Source: Skeletonema tropicum
Taxonomy: Eukaryota > Bacillariophyta > Thalassiosirophyceae > Thalassiosirales > Thalassiosiraceae
Direction: 5' to 3'
Length of the DNA stretch: 64,000 nucleotides
Assembly (NCBI GenBank): GCA_037178625.1
Contig: CM074130.1
Location: 4,092,001-4,156,000 of the forward strand
Part shown: positions 22,272 through 32,064 of the stretch, in pieces
Numbering within the stretch: position 1 is the first letter of the stretch
How the letters are laid out: every line of letters starts with the position of its first letter
Translations under genes and position numbers: made by a program
The notes under the pieces: model-generated
Seen by the model: only the letters and a program-made list of their open reading frames with translations
Databases searched by the model: none
What the model was told of the DNA's origin: nothing

Positions 22272-23661
22272 CCAGAAGATGCCCAGGGGATAATGAAAAA
22301 AATCACCAGCGATCACCATGGCGCACCTCGACCCCGTACGTGCCGACATCAACAACACTACCGGCACATGAAATTAGAGAGCCCCACTGCTGCAACTCAC
22401 TCTCCAATAGCCTTTCTATGAAGTGGTGCCTTCAGGTGGTCATCGACCGACGCCATCGCTACTTATTACTACACCAAAGTAGAGGTGCCGGAAAATTGCG
22501 CTTTGGCATCGGTGTGATGATGCGCTTCCAATATGGTCTTCTGATGAATAGATGGAGCTGCTTTGCCACCGAACTGGTTTGCACACGCCAACTTTATACT
22601 ATTAAGCGGCGATCAATCCCCTCTAGAGTGTGTCTGGGCGTTCTATGACGCATGCAGTGGCATGGTGAATACAGCATGTGAAAATGGATAATTTCCACAA
22701 AATACATCAAATAGGAGAATGCATATATCTGACAGAATACAAGATGTAGAGGTGCCAAAACTCATTCAGGTGATGACTATTACATAACAATCAACAGTGT
22801 TGGACCAGATTTCTCTATTTCATTGTGGCTACAACATTATTGGACTGGTTGGAATATAGCATGTTTTCATGGAAAATGAGGAGCCCTACTCCGTCACATA
22901 CACGAGTATTTGAAGTGATATTGAGTACTTTCACCCTGCAAGTTGGGGACCCTTTCACCACACAACACCAATGGCCATCTGTTGCGAGCATTATACAGTG
23001 GTTTCAGGGTATCATATGACTACTGATAGCACCATTCCTACCAGATGGCATCAAAGCAACAGCGAATGATTCGGCCTACTACTCCATTATTACGTCTAAT
23101 TGGAATATCATTAATAAAACTGATAATAATTATCAATTATCATAATATATAGAAGGTGTCTGTGATGCAACATGGCTATTAATTACCGAATTCTATTAAA
23201 TATGAGTATATCATGATGTTGCCCGGCAGGTGCAGAATTTATGTCTGCGTCGGTTAGAGCCGTATAACATCACAATGACCTCGATTCGACCGCCGCCGCT
23301 TACATAATCGGAATCTGCATAAAAAATAGGTCTAGACAGGATGTCATATATCATGGTCTTGGGTGCATTGGCCCAATAGTACCATGGTTTGCCTTCCGAA
23401 CATCATGGTGGAAATGTTTTTTTTTGAGTGTGTGATGCGTGATGACCGTGCGCCGCCGCCGGCCGATGTCGATACTACTGAATTGGTACCCCCAATATCT
23501 TGGCGAATGGTCGGAACACCACCATGACGCGTTGCAGAGGCGTTCTAAACTCACTAAATGGAAAGTTATTGGTCTTTGAACCATAAGAATCGGCCTATTA
23601 TTGACAAAGTTATGGCCAAAAGGTCAAAATGCGAGGAATTGCGTAGCTGGGCATCTTCTGG
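22272..23661. mobile_element. 1,390-bp TTAA-flanked element
   Basis: The ends are the exact inverted pair CCAGAAGATGCCCAG (22272-22286) and its complement (23647-23661), each bordered by TTAA (22268-22271, 23662-23665). This is the signature of a piggyBac- or Kolobok-type insertion. Its termini differ from those of copies A and B, so it is another family. Open frames inside are short and unrecognised, so it is non-autonomous. Confidence 0.65.
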
Positions 23662-23710
23662 TTAAATTTATCTGGGATATATAGAAGCATTTAAGGCACC
23701 ATCGAGGACA

Positions 23711-23802
23711 GTGCCCCGTTGGGCGTTAAGCGGCAAAAAGATGAGATGAATTTTAAAATAATTTCATCTCATCTTCATCTCATCTCGACTCCAACGGGAC
23801 AC
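23711..23802. repeat. 92-bp hairpin repeat
   Basis: Outer arms (CCCCGTTGG near 23714 and its near complement CCAACGGGAC at 23791-23800) and inner arms (AGATGAGATGAA with TTCATCTCATCT) make a nested inverted repeat just upstream of the ankyrin gene. It is probably a tiny MITE. Confidence 0.45.
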
Positions 23803-23888
23803 AGCCAACTAACTTTCTCAAACATTCAAAACAGCCTATTTGCCTTCGCTGCTTGATGATAGAAAGACGAAAGACAATTATTTCAACG

Positions 23889-25364
23889 ATGAGCGAGAAC
23901 GGCAACAATGACAGACAATCATCTCAATCGCTGTTGAGAGAATTGGGTAGTTTTTGTTCATCAGCCTTGCTTTCAGAGGAAGGCCTGTGCGAAATATTTG
24001 AGCGACATGCATTTACGCCACGATATCGTTTCAATTATGGATTCTTCTTAGATGCATGCTATAATGAAAGAGTGGACGAGGGTATAATTCAATTGCTTCT
24101 CGAATATTTTCCTGATGCTGCTAGAGCTACCACTAAGAAGGGGTGGTCTCCGCTCCATTATGCATGCAGCAACAAAAGTACGACACTGGGGATAATTCAA
24201 CTCCTTATCGACGCAGCTCCCGACTCGATTCGCAGCGTGATTAATTACGGTTACTTCTTGCCTTTACACTGTTTATGTGCTAACGAACGCACGAACGAAA
24301 CAGAATAAATCCAAATGTTGAAGTTTCTTATCGAGAAGAACCCTGAAGGAGTTCGGCATGCTGGCGAATTCGGTCTTCCAATTCATGTGGCTAGTTTTAC
24401 AAAATCTCCTGACTTTTGCCGTGTGTTAATCGAAGCGTATCCTGGATCTGAGCGAATAGCCAATGCTCACGGTAAACTACCTCTCCACAGTGCATGTTAT
24501 TACAACACTGTTGCCACAGTGCAATTTTTGTACAAACTCTACCCCGATGCCATCAATCACGCAAGAAGAAATGGAGATTTTCCGATTCACTCTGCAATAA
24601 AAGGCATGTCCCAGCGAGCTAACACAGAAAGTGTAATTGAAATCGTGCAATACCTTTTGAATTGCGATCCCAATGTGAAGTTACAGAAGTGGCGAGGAAA
24701 ATCTCTATTTCATTATGCTTGCCAGCGGCATTATAATGATTCAAATATCGATGCTGCTCTTGAAATCATCAAGGCAATTTACGATGCACACCCAGAAGCT
24801 GTTGAAGACAATACCATTGAGTCCAATATCCAACGCTATCACCAACAAGTGCAAGCATTCATCAACAGCGAGAGAGTGTACCCTCGCCAAGCCAAAGATC
24901 ACCGTCTGATGACAACACCTGATGGCAATGGCCAACTTCCATTACACACAGCGCTTCAAAACAATGCCAGGCTTGGTTCGATCAAGTTGTTGGTACAAGG
25001 CAATCCTACCGCTATACAGTCTCCAGACAATGGCGGTGCATTACCCTTGCATATCGCATGTCAGCATCACAATTCTACCAATGTCGTGCAGTACTTGGTT
25101 GGACTTGACACATCGACTCTCGCAGCTGCGACTAAGGATGGAAACACAGCCCTTCATCAAGCCTGTCGTGCTGCAAAGTATGACATCATCTCGCTTCTGC
25201 TAGAGAAGTATGATGCTGTATCAGTTTCGAAGCGGAATGTTCACAACAAGCTTCCCATCGATCTTCTTTGGGAAAGCAATGCAGTAGAAGATAGAGAAAG
25301 TATCGAATACACAGAGAGTGTCTATCGGCTTCTGAGGGCATATCCTGAGATGATTATGAACTGA
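23889..25364 (+). pseudogene. Ankyrin-repeat gene interrupted by one in-frame stop
   Basis: From ATG at 23889 (MSENGNNDRQ) the frame encodes ankyrin repeats with the motif PLHxAC (SPLHYACSN, LPLHCLC, LPLHSACY, FPIHSAI, LPLHTAL, LPLHIAC, TALHQAC). About ten repeats run to the stop at 25362-25364. A TAA at 24306-24308 splits the gene after NERTNETE, and the next codons IQMLKFLIEKNPEGV continue the same repeat in the same frame. GAA to TAA is the simplest explanation. Unspliced, the protein would be 491 residues without the stop. Ankyrin proteins bind other proteins, and the partner is unknown. An upstream in-frame ATG at 23853 is possible. Confidence 0.8.
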
Positions 25365-25583
25365 AATGCATGTGAAGGTGCAATCTGGACTAGTGCCTGT
25401 CTTCTCACTCAGTGTGCAGTGCAACAAGCTAGTAAATAATGATCTGTAATGTTACAAAAGCAGTTTTTCATGTGCCTTGCTTTGTTTGCTACCCAGAAGA
25501 CTCTAAATACAGCACGCTACCAGTTGAGCTTACACATCTTTCTCTTTTTCAAAGAAATTATCATTCCGGCTGGGTCCGCTTTG

Positions 25584-26126
25584 ATGCAACATAAAACATC
25601 GGTTATGCAATGTCTCCAAAGTTCAAAGAAACTGCGTACTGTAGCCAAAAGTGGCTTCCCTCTTGCCATAGAGCGTGCCTTAGCGCCTCTCATAGGGCGA
25701 GCCACTGCTACCGACGACCCTCCTTCATCCACGAGAACTCCCTCAAATGACGCATTTGAACGAGCCTCAGCCGATGCCAGAAAGCGTGCCGATGATCTTT
25801 ACAGAGTCGACGAACAGGTCAAAGCAGCCCGTCGTGAGCATGAAATCCACTACGCTATAGAAGACACAAAACTCGAGAACGTAGGAAAGCAAGTCCTCGA
25901 TCGCTTCAACAAACTTGAAGAGGAAAAAGTTGCAGCTGTTGTCAGCAACGGCGATGAAGATGTGAGCGATGATGTTTTCGACTGCAACTTCTTCGGTAGT
26001 GCACTGCTCAAGGTTTTCATAATATGGTATGATTTCACATCGCTAACCTCGAAGATGGCAACGACTGTCTTCTTGGCTCTTGCTCTTGGCTGCCTCATTC
26101 CATTCTTTGCTACGGCGCAACTGTAG
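25584..26126 (+). CDS. Hypothetical protein with a possibly chimeric C-terminus
   Basis: The frame is open from 25449; the ATG at 25584 (MQHKTSVMQC) begins a more ordinary composition. Residues ~15-40 are basic and amphipathic (KKLRTVAKSGFPLAIERALAPLIGR), which could be a mitochondrial presequence. Residues ~55-125 are charged and helical (RADDLYRVDEQVKAARREHEIHY), likely a coiled coil. After about position 25985 the frame runs antisense through an F-box remnant and turns hydrophobic (TTVFLALALGCLIPFF). The true gene may therefore end or splice near 25985. I do not recognise the family. Confidence 0.45.
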   Translation: MQHKTSVMQCLQSSKKLRTVAKSGFPLAIERALAPLIGRATATDDPPSSTRTPSNDAFERASADARKRADDLYRVDEQVKAARREHEIHYAIEDTKLENVGKQVLDRFNKLEEEKVAAVVSNGDEDVSDDVFDCNFFGSALLKVFIIWYDFTSLTSKMATTVFLALALGCLIPFFATAQL

Positions 26127-26243
26127 GAATTCGACCGGTCCGAGACATCCAAAGATGATTGCCAGTTCATCCGATGAAATAGACGCCACGGTGGCGGCAT
26201 CAGCATCATCGTGTGCTGGCTTCGGCTTCTTTGAGTGCGGCAT
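25985..26243 (-). pseudogene. F-box gene remnant (minus strand)
   Basis: Reading minus from 26243, residues ATVASISSDELAIIFGCLGP then VEFLQLRRSKEWNEAAK match the F-box pattern (DEL..IF..L.P.E...LRRVCK.WN.AAK). After a frame change it continues EVSDVKSYHIMKTLSSALP. That stretch is similar to FRVDDEKLHHTTKTTSSALP in the plus-strand remnant at 26931-27248. The two are fragments of one F-box family in opposite orientations, 0.7 kb apart. Confidence 0.55.
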
Positions 26244-26281
26244 TGTTTGCTTTGGCTTTTGGGGCTATTTTCATGCGACAT

Positions 26282-26820
26282 CTGGCCTTTTGAAGTGCGG
26301 TATTTTCACCGTCGCACTTTTTAAGCAATGTATTATGCCCCAAGACAAGCATATACCAAGGGTAAATAAAGACTAACCTACTAGTGCCACTACGAATACG
26401 TGGCTGTCCCTGTTGTCACCACTGGTGGTTTTTCCGTCACTACAACTACAGGTGGTTTTACCGTGTCCACATATGTGGTTCGTTATAATATGGCATCATA
26501 GGCCCTTCCGCATCGCTTACTTGCGAAATTTCTGATGGTGGTTCACTTGTTCCTGAATAATTCTTGCTGATAATATCTACTGGCAAAAGCTATGCCGCAA
26601 TTGGGTGATGGTGAAGAGGCGAATTGAAATTGCACGAGCATCGAGCGCGGATGAAAAAATGAGAAGGCAGATGAGAACCCAAAACTTCACACCCACCTTC
26701 ATGATCTCTCTACAATACTTATCTTATGCATGCTGCATGCATGCACATACTTCCTGACAATCAGTCAACAAACAACAAAATCAAAATGAATGAAATCTTG
26801 AAAGAAGTTCAAGTGGCGCT
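26282..26820. other. Intergenic, no gene
   Basis: It contains a small hairpin (TGCGAC with GTCGCA, 26271-26312), a run of GTGGT-rich repeats (26400-26480) and GCATGCATGCA palindromes (26725-26750). Nothing codes. Confidence 0.4.
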
Positions 26821-26930
26821 CTAAATCGCCTGCGACCATGTATGTGACAAGCTAGGTTTGAAAGAGCATCACGATGATGATGTCGTCACTGGCAGAATCT
26901 TCGTACTTGGAGCCCAAGGAGTGCTAGGCT

Positions 26931-27248
26931 ACCGAGTTGCGCCACGTGTGCAAAAAGTGGAATTTGACTGCGAAGAAGATAACCGTTCCTCTTGCCGCCT
27001 TCAGGGTTGATGATGAAAAATTGCATCATACCACGAAAACGACGAGCAGTGCGTTACCGAATTTGCAGCATTTGGAGCTCTGCTTGCTCAACTATGATTA
27101 TTGGAAGACCAATATTGATCACCGATATGCCGATGGAGAAGATCTTGATGAAGAGGCTAAAAGCCAAAGCCATCGTTCTGAAAGCGGCATCGTAGGGGAT
27201 GTTGGCTGGATTTCCATTACTCAAATTATTGTATTGTCAAGGAAGTGA
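26931..27248 (+). pseudogene. F-box/LRR gene fragment (plus strand)
   Basis: The frame reads LRHVCKKWNLTAKKITVPLA, the end of an F-box, then a middle part ending SSALPNLQHLELCLLNYDYW, typical of an LRR region. No start codon is present: a stop lies three codons upstream of the Thr-Glu before LRHV, and the F-box core is missing. The frame ends at 27248 after about 100 residues, so it is a truncated relic. Confidence 0.5.
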
Positions 27249-27320
27249 GCGATCGACGGGTAACATAAAGTTGTTCTATATGGTTTTGGGGTTTCAGGCC
27301 CTACCCACGGCTCTCCACCA

Positions 27321-28655
27321 TTAACATATTATGTAAACATCCCATCGATTTATGTTCCCTCGAATGTCGTACGAAGGCACCGGAATATCATCATCTTCTT
27401 CATCTTCACATGCCCCAAGAGGCAAAGCATTCGCAGGTCGCTTCACCACAACTCTCCTCTTAGCTGCATTGCATGCAGCAACCAAAAGCTGTTGCTCTTC
27501 TTCCAGCCGAACTTTCTCTACTTCTTCACTTTCACTCGTGTCTTTACTCATTGTTGCAGTCCCAAGTAATGAATGCAACATTGCCATGTCTTTCTTCACT
27601 GCTGATGCTTTCTTCTTTCTCGGTGGGAACATTGGATCCAAATAAACTATGTCTGGTGGGTAGGGGACCGAATCAATAGACCTTGCATCGGTCAACATTC
27701 TCTCTAGCACTGAATGTGCGTCACCTTCTTCCATACTCAAGCTTTTTGACAAAAGCTTTGCAATGTTTCCTTCGTGTGAATTCAAATTTGTAAGAATATC
27801 TAATCTTCGTATGGCATCCTTTAGCAGCGAAGCAACCAAAGGATCTCTTTCAACCATATGCAGTCGTAATGGCTGAACTTTTGACTCCTCAATGTCGCTT
27901 ATAACAGAGGATAACATGATCATGGAGTCTCTTGCTAGTCCCGCGGTCAAATCGTAAATCACAAGTTGTTGTTTGTCCAAAGACAACATTTTCTTCATAC
28001 CCAATGCTTTCAGCAACAACTCATTGCCGCTGCCACTCTTGTTTGAAGTTAGGTTCATTCGATACCCCAGCCTCGTATCAGAAGAGGGACAAAGGTCGAC
28101 AAAAAAAGGATCTAATTTCAACTTGTTTTGTTTCTTTTCTCTTGGCTTTCTCTTTGATTGTGGAGGATTGGCGTGGATAGCTATCGCATACGTATTTGTT
28201 CGTGGGCAAGGTATTGCCGTCAATAAATGTGTATAAGAAGAAATATTTTCGTTGGCTTGTTCGTCGACTGAAATGACTGATAGCTTTGACTTTTCTCCTA
28301 TTTGCCGTAGTTGCTGTATCGCATCATGCTGCCAGTTTGTTCTAACATTATCGCCATCATCTGCTTCGAGTGAGCTATTAGGAAGGAGCACAGCGACTCG
28401 CTGCTCATAGTAACCTTTATTATCTCCTGTTAATGAGTCGCTGTCGCAGGTTGCATCGCCATGAGAGTGTAGAACTGCACCGCAATGCGAAATTTCTGAA
28501 CATGTCTGGCGAAACTTTGTACCACGCTGCTTCCGAACAGCGAATGGAGAGTAGGCCGAAGCAGCAAAATAATAGCCACAGCTTACACAATAGATGGAAG
28601 AGAGCCAAATTGCAGCAGCAATATGTTTCGAATCCATTCCCTTCATATTTATCAA
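27321..28655 (-). CDS. rsmJ: RsmJ-type 16S rRNA guanine-N2 methyltransferase, plastid-type presequence
   Basis: This is a 444-residue protein. The C-terminal 250 match bacterial RsmJ (YhiQ), the SAM-dependent m2G1516 methyltransferase of small-subunit rRNA. Matches include SAM-binding motif I as DLTAGLARDS (DATAGLGRD in bacteria), the acidic motif MVERDPLVASLL, catalytic motif YLDPMFPPRKKKASAVKKDM and RVVVKRPANALPLG. The N-terminus has a hydrophobic stretch (IAAAIWLSSIYCVSCGYYF) followed by ASAYSPF. That is the diatom plastid bipartite signal pattern ASA-F/Y-x-P, so action on plastid 16S rRNA is likely. About 150 residues between the presequence and the core are unconserved. Start at 28655; Met codons at residues 4 and 7 are alternatives. 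A single exon. Confidence 0.85.
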   Translation of the reverse strand: MINMKGMDSKHIAAAIWLSSIYCVSCGYYFAASAYSPFAVRKQRGTKFRQTCSEISHCGAVLHSHGDATCDSDSLTGDNKGYYEQRVAVLLPNSSLEADDGDNVRTNWQHDAIQQLRQIGEKSKLSVISVDEQANENISSYTHLLTAIPCPRTNTYAIAIHANPPQSKRKPREKKQNKLKLDPFFVDLCPSSDTRLGYRMNLTSNKSGSGNELLLKALGMKKMLSLDKQQLVIYDLTAGLARDSMIMLSSVISDIEESKVQPLRLHMVERDPLVASLLKDAIRRLDILTNLNSHEGNIAKLLSKSLSMEEGDAHSVLERMLTDARSIDSVPYPPDIVYLDPMFPPRKKKASAVKKDMAMLHSLLGTATMSKDTSESEEVEKVRLEEEQQLLVAACNAAKRRVVVKRPANALPLGACEDEEDDDIPVPSYDIRGNINRWDVYIIC

Positions 28656-29833
28656 TCGTTAGGGGCTAGAGGGGCATCTCTGTAGCTGCAAACAATCACA
28701 CCATATCTAACAACTAACAACCTGTCTTCACACCCGTAGCCCATACATCATAGCCAATAGTCTGCCCATAAGTATATATAGTGCATCCAGAGCCTGGAGC
28801 CAGCATTATCCATCATCAATGCCATCACCGTCTCCATCCCCATCACCCATCACACCTCACACTGCCTCTGCACTCTGCACTGCCTCACACTATCATCATG
28901 GGTAATTCTTAGATAGAGAGTGGCCCAAGGCAAGTGCATGCGACGGAGTGACGAGAGGTGACTGACGTGTGACGTGAGGCGCAACACGATGACTCATTTC
29001 ACCGGAAATAAGAAATTCAAGAGCTAACGAACAGCACTACCAGTCTAAAACTAGTCTGTACCTTTAAGAACGAGTCTGTCCCTTAAGATGTCCTGAATTT
29101 TCTATCTGTCCGTTCCGGACGCCTTCTTGTCCGATTTGAGTGAAACCAAGCCAGGGGGAGTCGGCGAGGACATTGTAGAGGATGTTGCTATGCTCGGTAT
29201 TGGCCGCCGCGGCGGTATAGGGGCAGATCGAACGCTGTATTGTCGACAATGCTGAATTGCTGTGTTTTGAGGTGTGATTTCAGTTTCAGGGAATCTTTTT
29301 GCTCGTACATACGTCGAGATACGCCAGTCGTACGAAGTATCGCTGCATTGCATTGATGATGATCGGCCCTCGGGGCCCCGGGTCGAAACAAGCGCAGTGA
29401 AGTGTCGATAACGGGGCCGGGAGGTGCCCAACCCCTTATGGTCACAAATTCTCCATTTTTTTCCAAACTTTTTTCTACAGGGATCTTGGTAGGAATCAGT
29501 ATAGTAGCTATTTAGTGAGAAAGTTTACCTGGTGGACACGTAGAGGCTCTGTAGACCATACCGCTGTAGGATTTGTACTTGTTCCTACGTAGAAAGCGAG
29601 AAGTACCTGGCTTAAAGGCGCTTTTTACAGAAATTGATTGGCTATATCTGTCGAGGATACCGTCATTTGCAGAAAGAAATACAGGTACATTGTCATTATA
29701 GGTGACATGTTTCTTCATCACGAGAAATATTCTCCCTTTGTTGTATCGTTTATTGATTGTCGTTAATTTGTCATGTTGCCGCGATTGAAAATAAATTTGT
29801 CTTCAAGACAAATTTAATAATATAACAGAAATT
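28656..29833. other. Intergenic, dispersed repeats
   Basis: A TATATATA-like box lies near 28772. 29040-29095 holds a repeat (CCAGTCTAAAACTAGTCTGT followed by AGATGTCCTGAA) that recurs in inverted orientation at 40690-40735. Minus-strand frames at 29102-29466 are open but unrecognised. Near 29786 an inverted-repeat arm pairs with one at 30302. Confidence 0.4.
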
Positions 29834-32064
29834 TTAAAGTATTTTCCATGCAAGTTGTGAATATTGCATTGGAAAAGAACTTCTCTCCAGGGATGATATA
29901 CCTGAACTGACCAAGCTGTCGCAAATGGTGTGGCAAACAGGACTGTCTAAGGAGTGTTTCTGTAAGTCCATTATGTTGCCAAGTGTCACTAACACGATTA
30001 TGTCATCAAGTTCCTGTGATTTATGTTTCGGAATGAAACGAAGCTTCGTCTCGCGATGACCGTCTACCAAATTTTGTTCAGCGACCATACTTTGCTTCTT
30101 GATCTCCTTCAGAGGTATGCCTTTGTGTCGGACTTGCTTGACACATAGGACTTTTTGAAGCCAGGTTGTCACAAAGAATATTATATGTTTTAACGATATA
30201 TTCGGAGCTGGAAGTAACATTGGGAAAAGACCAAAAATGTCAGCGATGAAGTGAAGTATCGGACCTCAAAATATTTTTGTCGTGAGGACAAATTTATTTT
30301 CAGAATCGTACACCGTACCAGTGACACTCGTACAAGTATAATAACTCACCTTGTCTAGCAATGGACGATGTTGTATCTTTTACAGGTGTCACAACTGGAA
30401 CTGGAATGACCTTTTCCGACAGCTCTCCCAACATAGATCCAATAGTTCCAGACGCTTTTGTGTTCTGTGGAATTTCTCCAACTCCAACTGGCCGAGCTGC
30501 ATTGCCATTATTGCTACGAAATACACCAGCATCGTCTGCTTCCAAGGGGGCGTTATCAACATTACCAACACCCATATTGGTGCCATCATTATCACGTTCT
30601 CCTGACAGTCTAGCAACCGAAGTAGCATTACGACACGGATAATCCTTCACGGTAGAACCAGAAGACTCATGAAACAGGCGGTCGAGACAGCTGCGCGGAA
30701 GTCTACTGGTAGACAGAGAATCATATAAATGATCGCGAATGGTTTGGCGGCCCACAAGACTGTGATCTTCTGAGCAGCGGCGATATGCGCGAACAGTAGC
30801 AGGTTGTTCCCCAGCATGATACAGCAACGCCGGAAGATTAGTTGGGTCAACTGCTGACTCCTCACCAGAAGGAGTAGACGCTGGTATGTCCGTTTCAGAC
30901 GGATGATGAGTATTCACTGGAGTTGCGGCACTACCATTGCTCTCTTTAGGGCACTGCTGTTCGATGTCATAATTTTTTGATGATTGCTTTAACTTTAACA
31001 AAGAACTCGCCTGCTCGACAACGTCATAATCATTATTATTATCGCATGATCTCCATGATTTGCATGATGCATCAAATGCTTCTGCCTGCTCAAAGTTAGT
31101 GCATCTAACATGAGCGGGAGAGATGCAATCGCCTTGCTTTGTCTGCAGAAGAGGTATATCATGCTCGTTCTTGTTGTTGTCGACAACATCTTTTTTGTTG
31201 CCCGCTGTCACACCGCCATTGCTGAAGTAAATGAAAATAGGGATAAGTAAGGATAAGTGATTAGTTTTTGACATGACGACATTCATATGGGAGAAACAAT
31301 ACCAGTTCAAGTTTAAAATAAATTTGCATACATCACAATTTTATTTTTGGCATGAACTCTATGGAAGGTTAATACCACACAGCAAAAAGCGACTTAAATG
31401 TAGATGAATGAGCGATCCTTTCTATGTTCGTACGATCAATCTACGTAATGTTTTACGCAGTGTTAAGCGTTTCGCTTATACATGAAATTCTGAATCACAT
31501 AAGACGCTTCTTCCAATTTCAGCTCATCTTAACAATACACTTTCGGACTTACCCATTAGACAATACGCTGGAACACTCTGGAGCAGCCAACGACTGCAAG
31601 TTATGACTGTTATTTACACAACGGCCATAATTCATTATTCCAGCTTTGCTTTCTGCATCCGATTTGTAGAACTGAGCCGAGCTTGAACCGTTACAGGTAA
31701 CGTTGCGATTGGAAATGACATTGTAAGCGATAGATAATTGTTCCTGTCTGGTGCGATATAGATCCATTACGCATCCTAGCTCAGACAATACATGTTTTAG
31801 TTCACGCATATTGCAAGAGGAAAGAACAAGCCTCAGAAGAGTATGTGGATCAGTAGAGTGTTCGAAGCATGGATTGCGCGATGATTGTAATTCTACTATT
31901 TCGCGGAAGATATGATCGCCTACACGCACTTTCGGCCATTGGACGTTGTAAATTATTTGACGAATAGACAGAAATGAGCATCTAACACCCTTCCGAGCGC
32001 TCTTGCTGTTCACGTCGGAAGAGGATGGTTGCTGTTGCTGCGCTTTCTCTCTTGAAGTGTGCAT
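29834..32064 (-). CDS. Unknown three-exon gene, 585 residues
   Basis: Exons 32064-31553, 31221-30350 and 30207-29834 (minus strand) join with GT-AG introns of 331 and 142 bp. Together they make 1,758 nt, an exact multiple of three, with all three frames open across the junctions. Exon 1 has a Gln/Ser-rich start and an ordered segment (IIYNVQWPKVRVGDHIFREIV). Exon 2 is low-complexity, Asn/Ser/Asp-rich and probably disordered. Exon 3 is a compact charged domain (APNISLKHIIFFVTTWLQKV...). YNVQWPKVRVGDHIFREIVE vaguely resembles regulatory domains seen in diatom proteins, but I cannot name it. The long disordered middle suggests a regulatory protein. Confidence 0.6.

Noticed and set aside
1806..25364. 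A variant genetic code in which TAG or TAA is read as an amino acid
   Set aside because: Other genes in the window end normally at TAG, TAA or TGA, and only one internal stop occurs in each of two genes. Nonsense mutations or errors are simpler.
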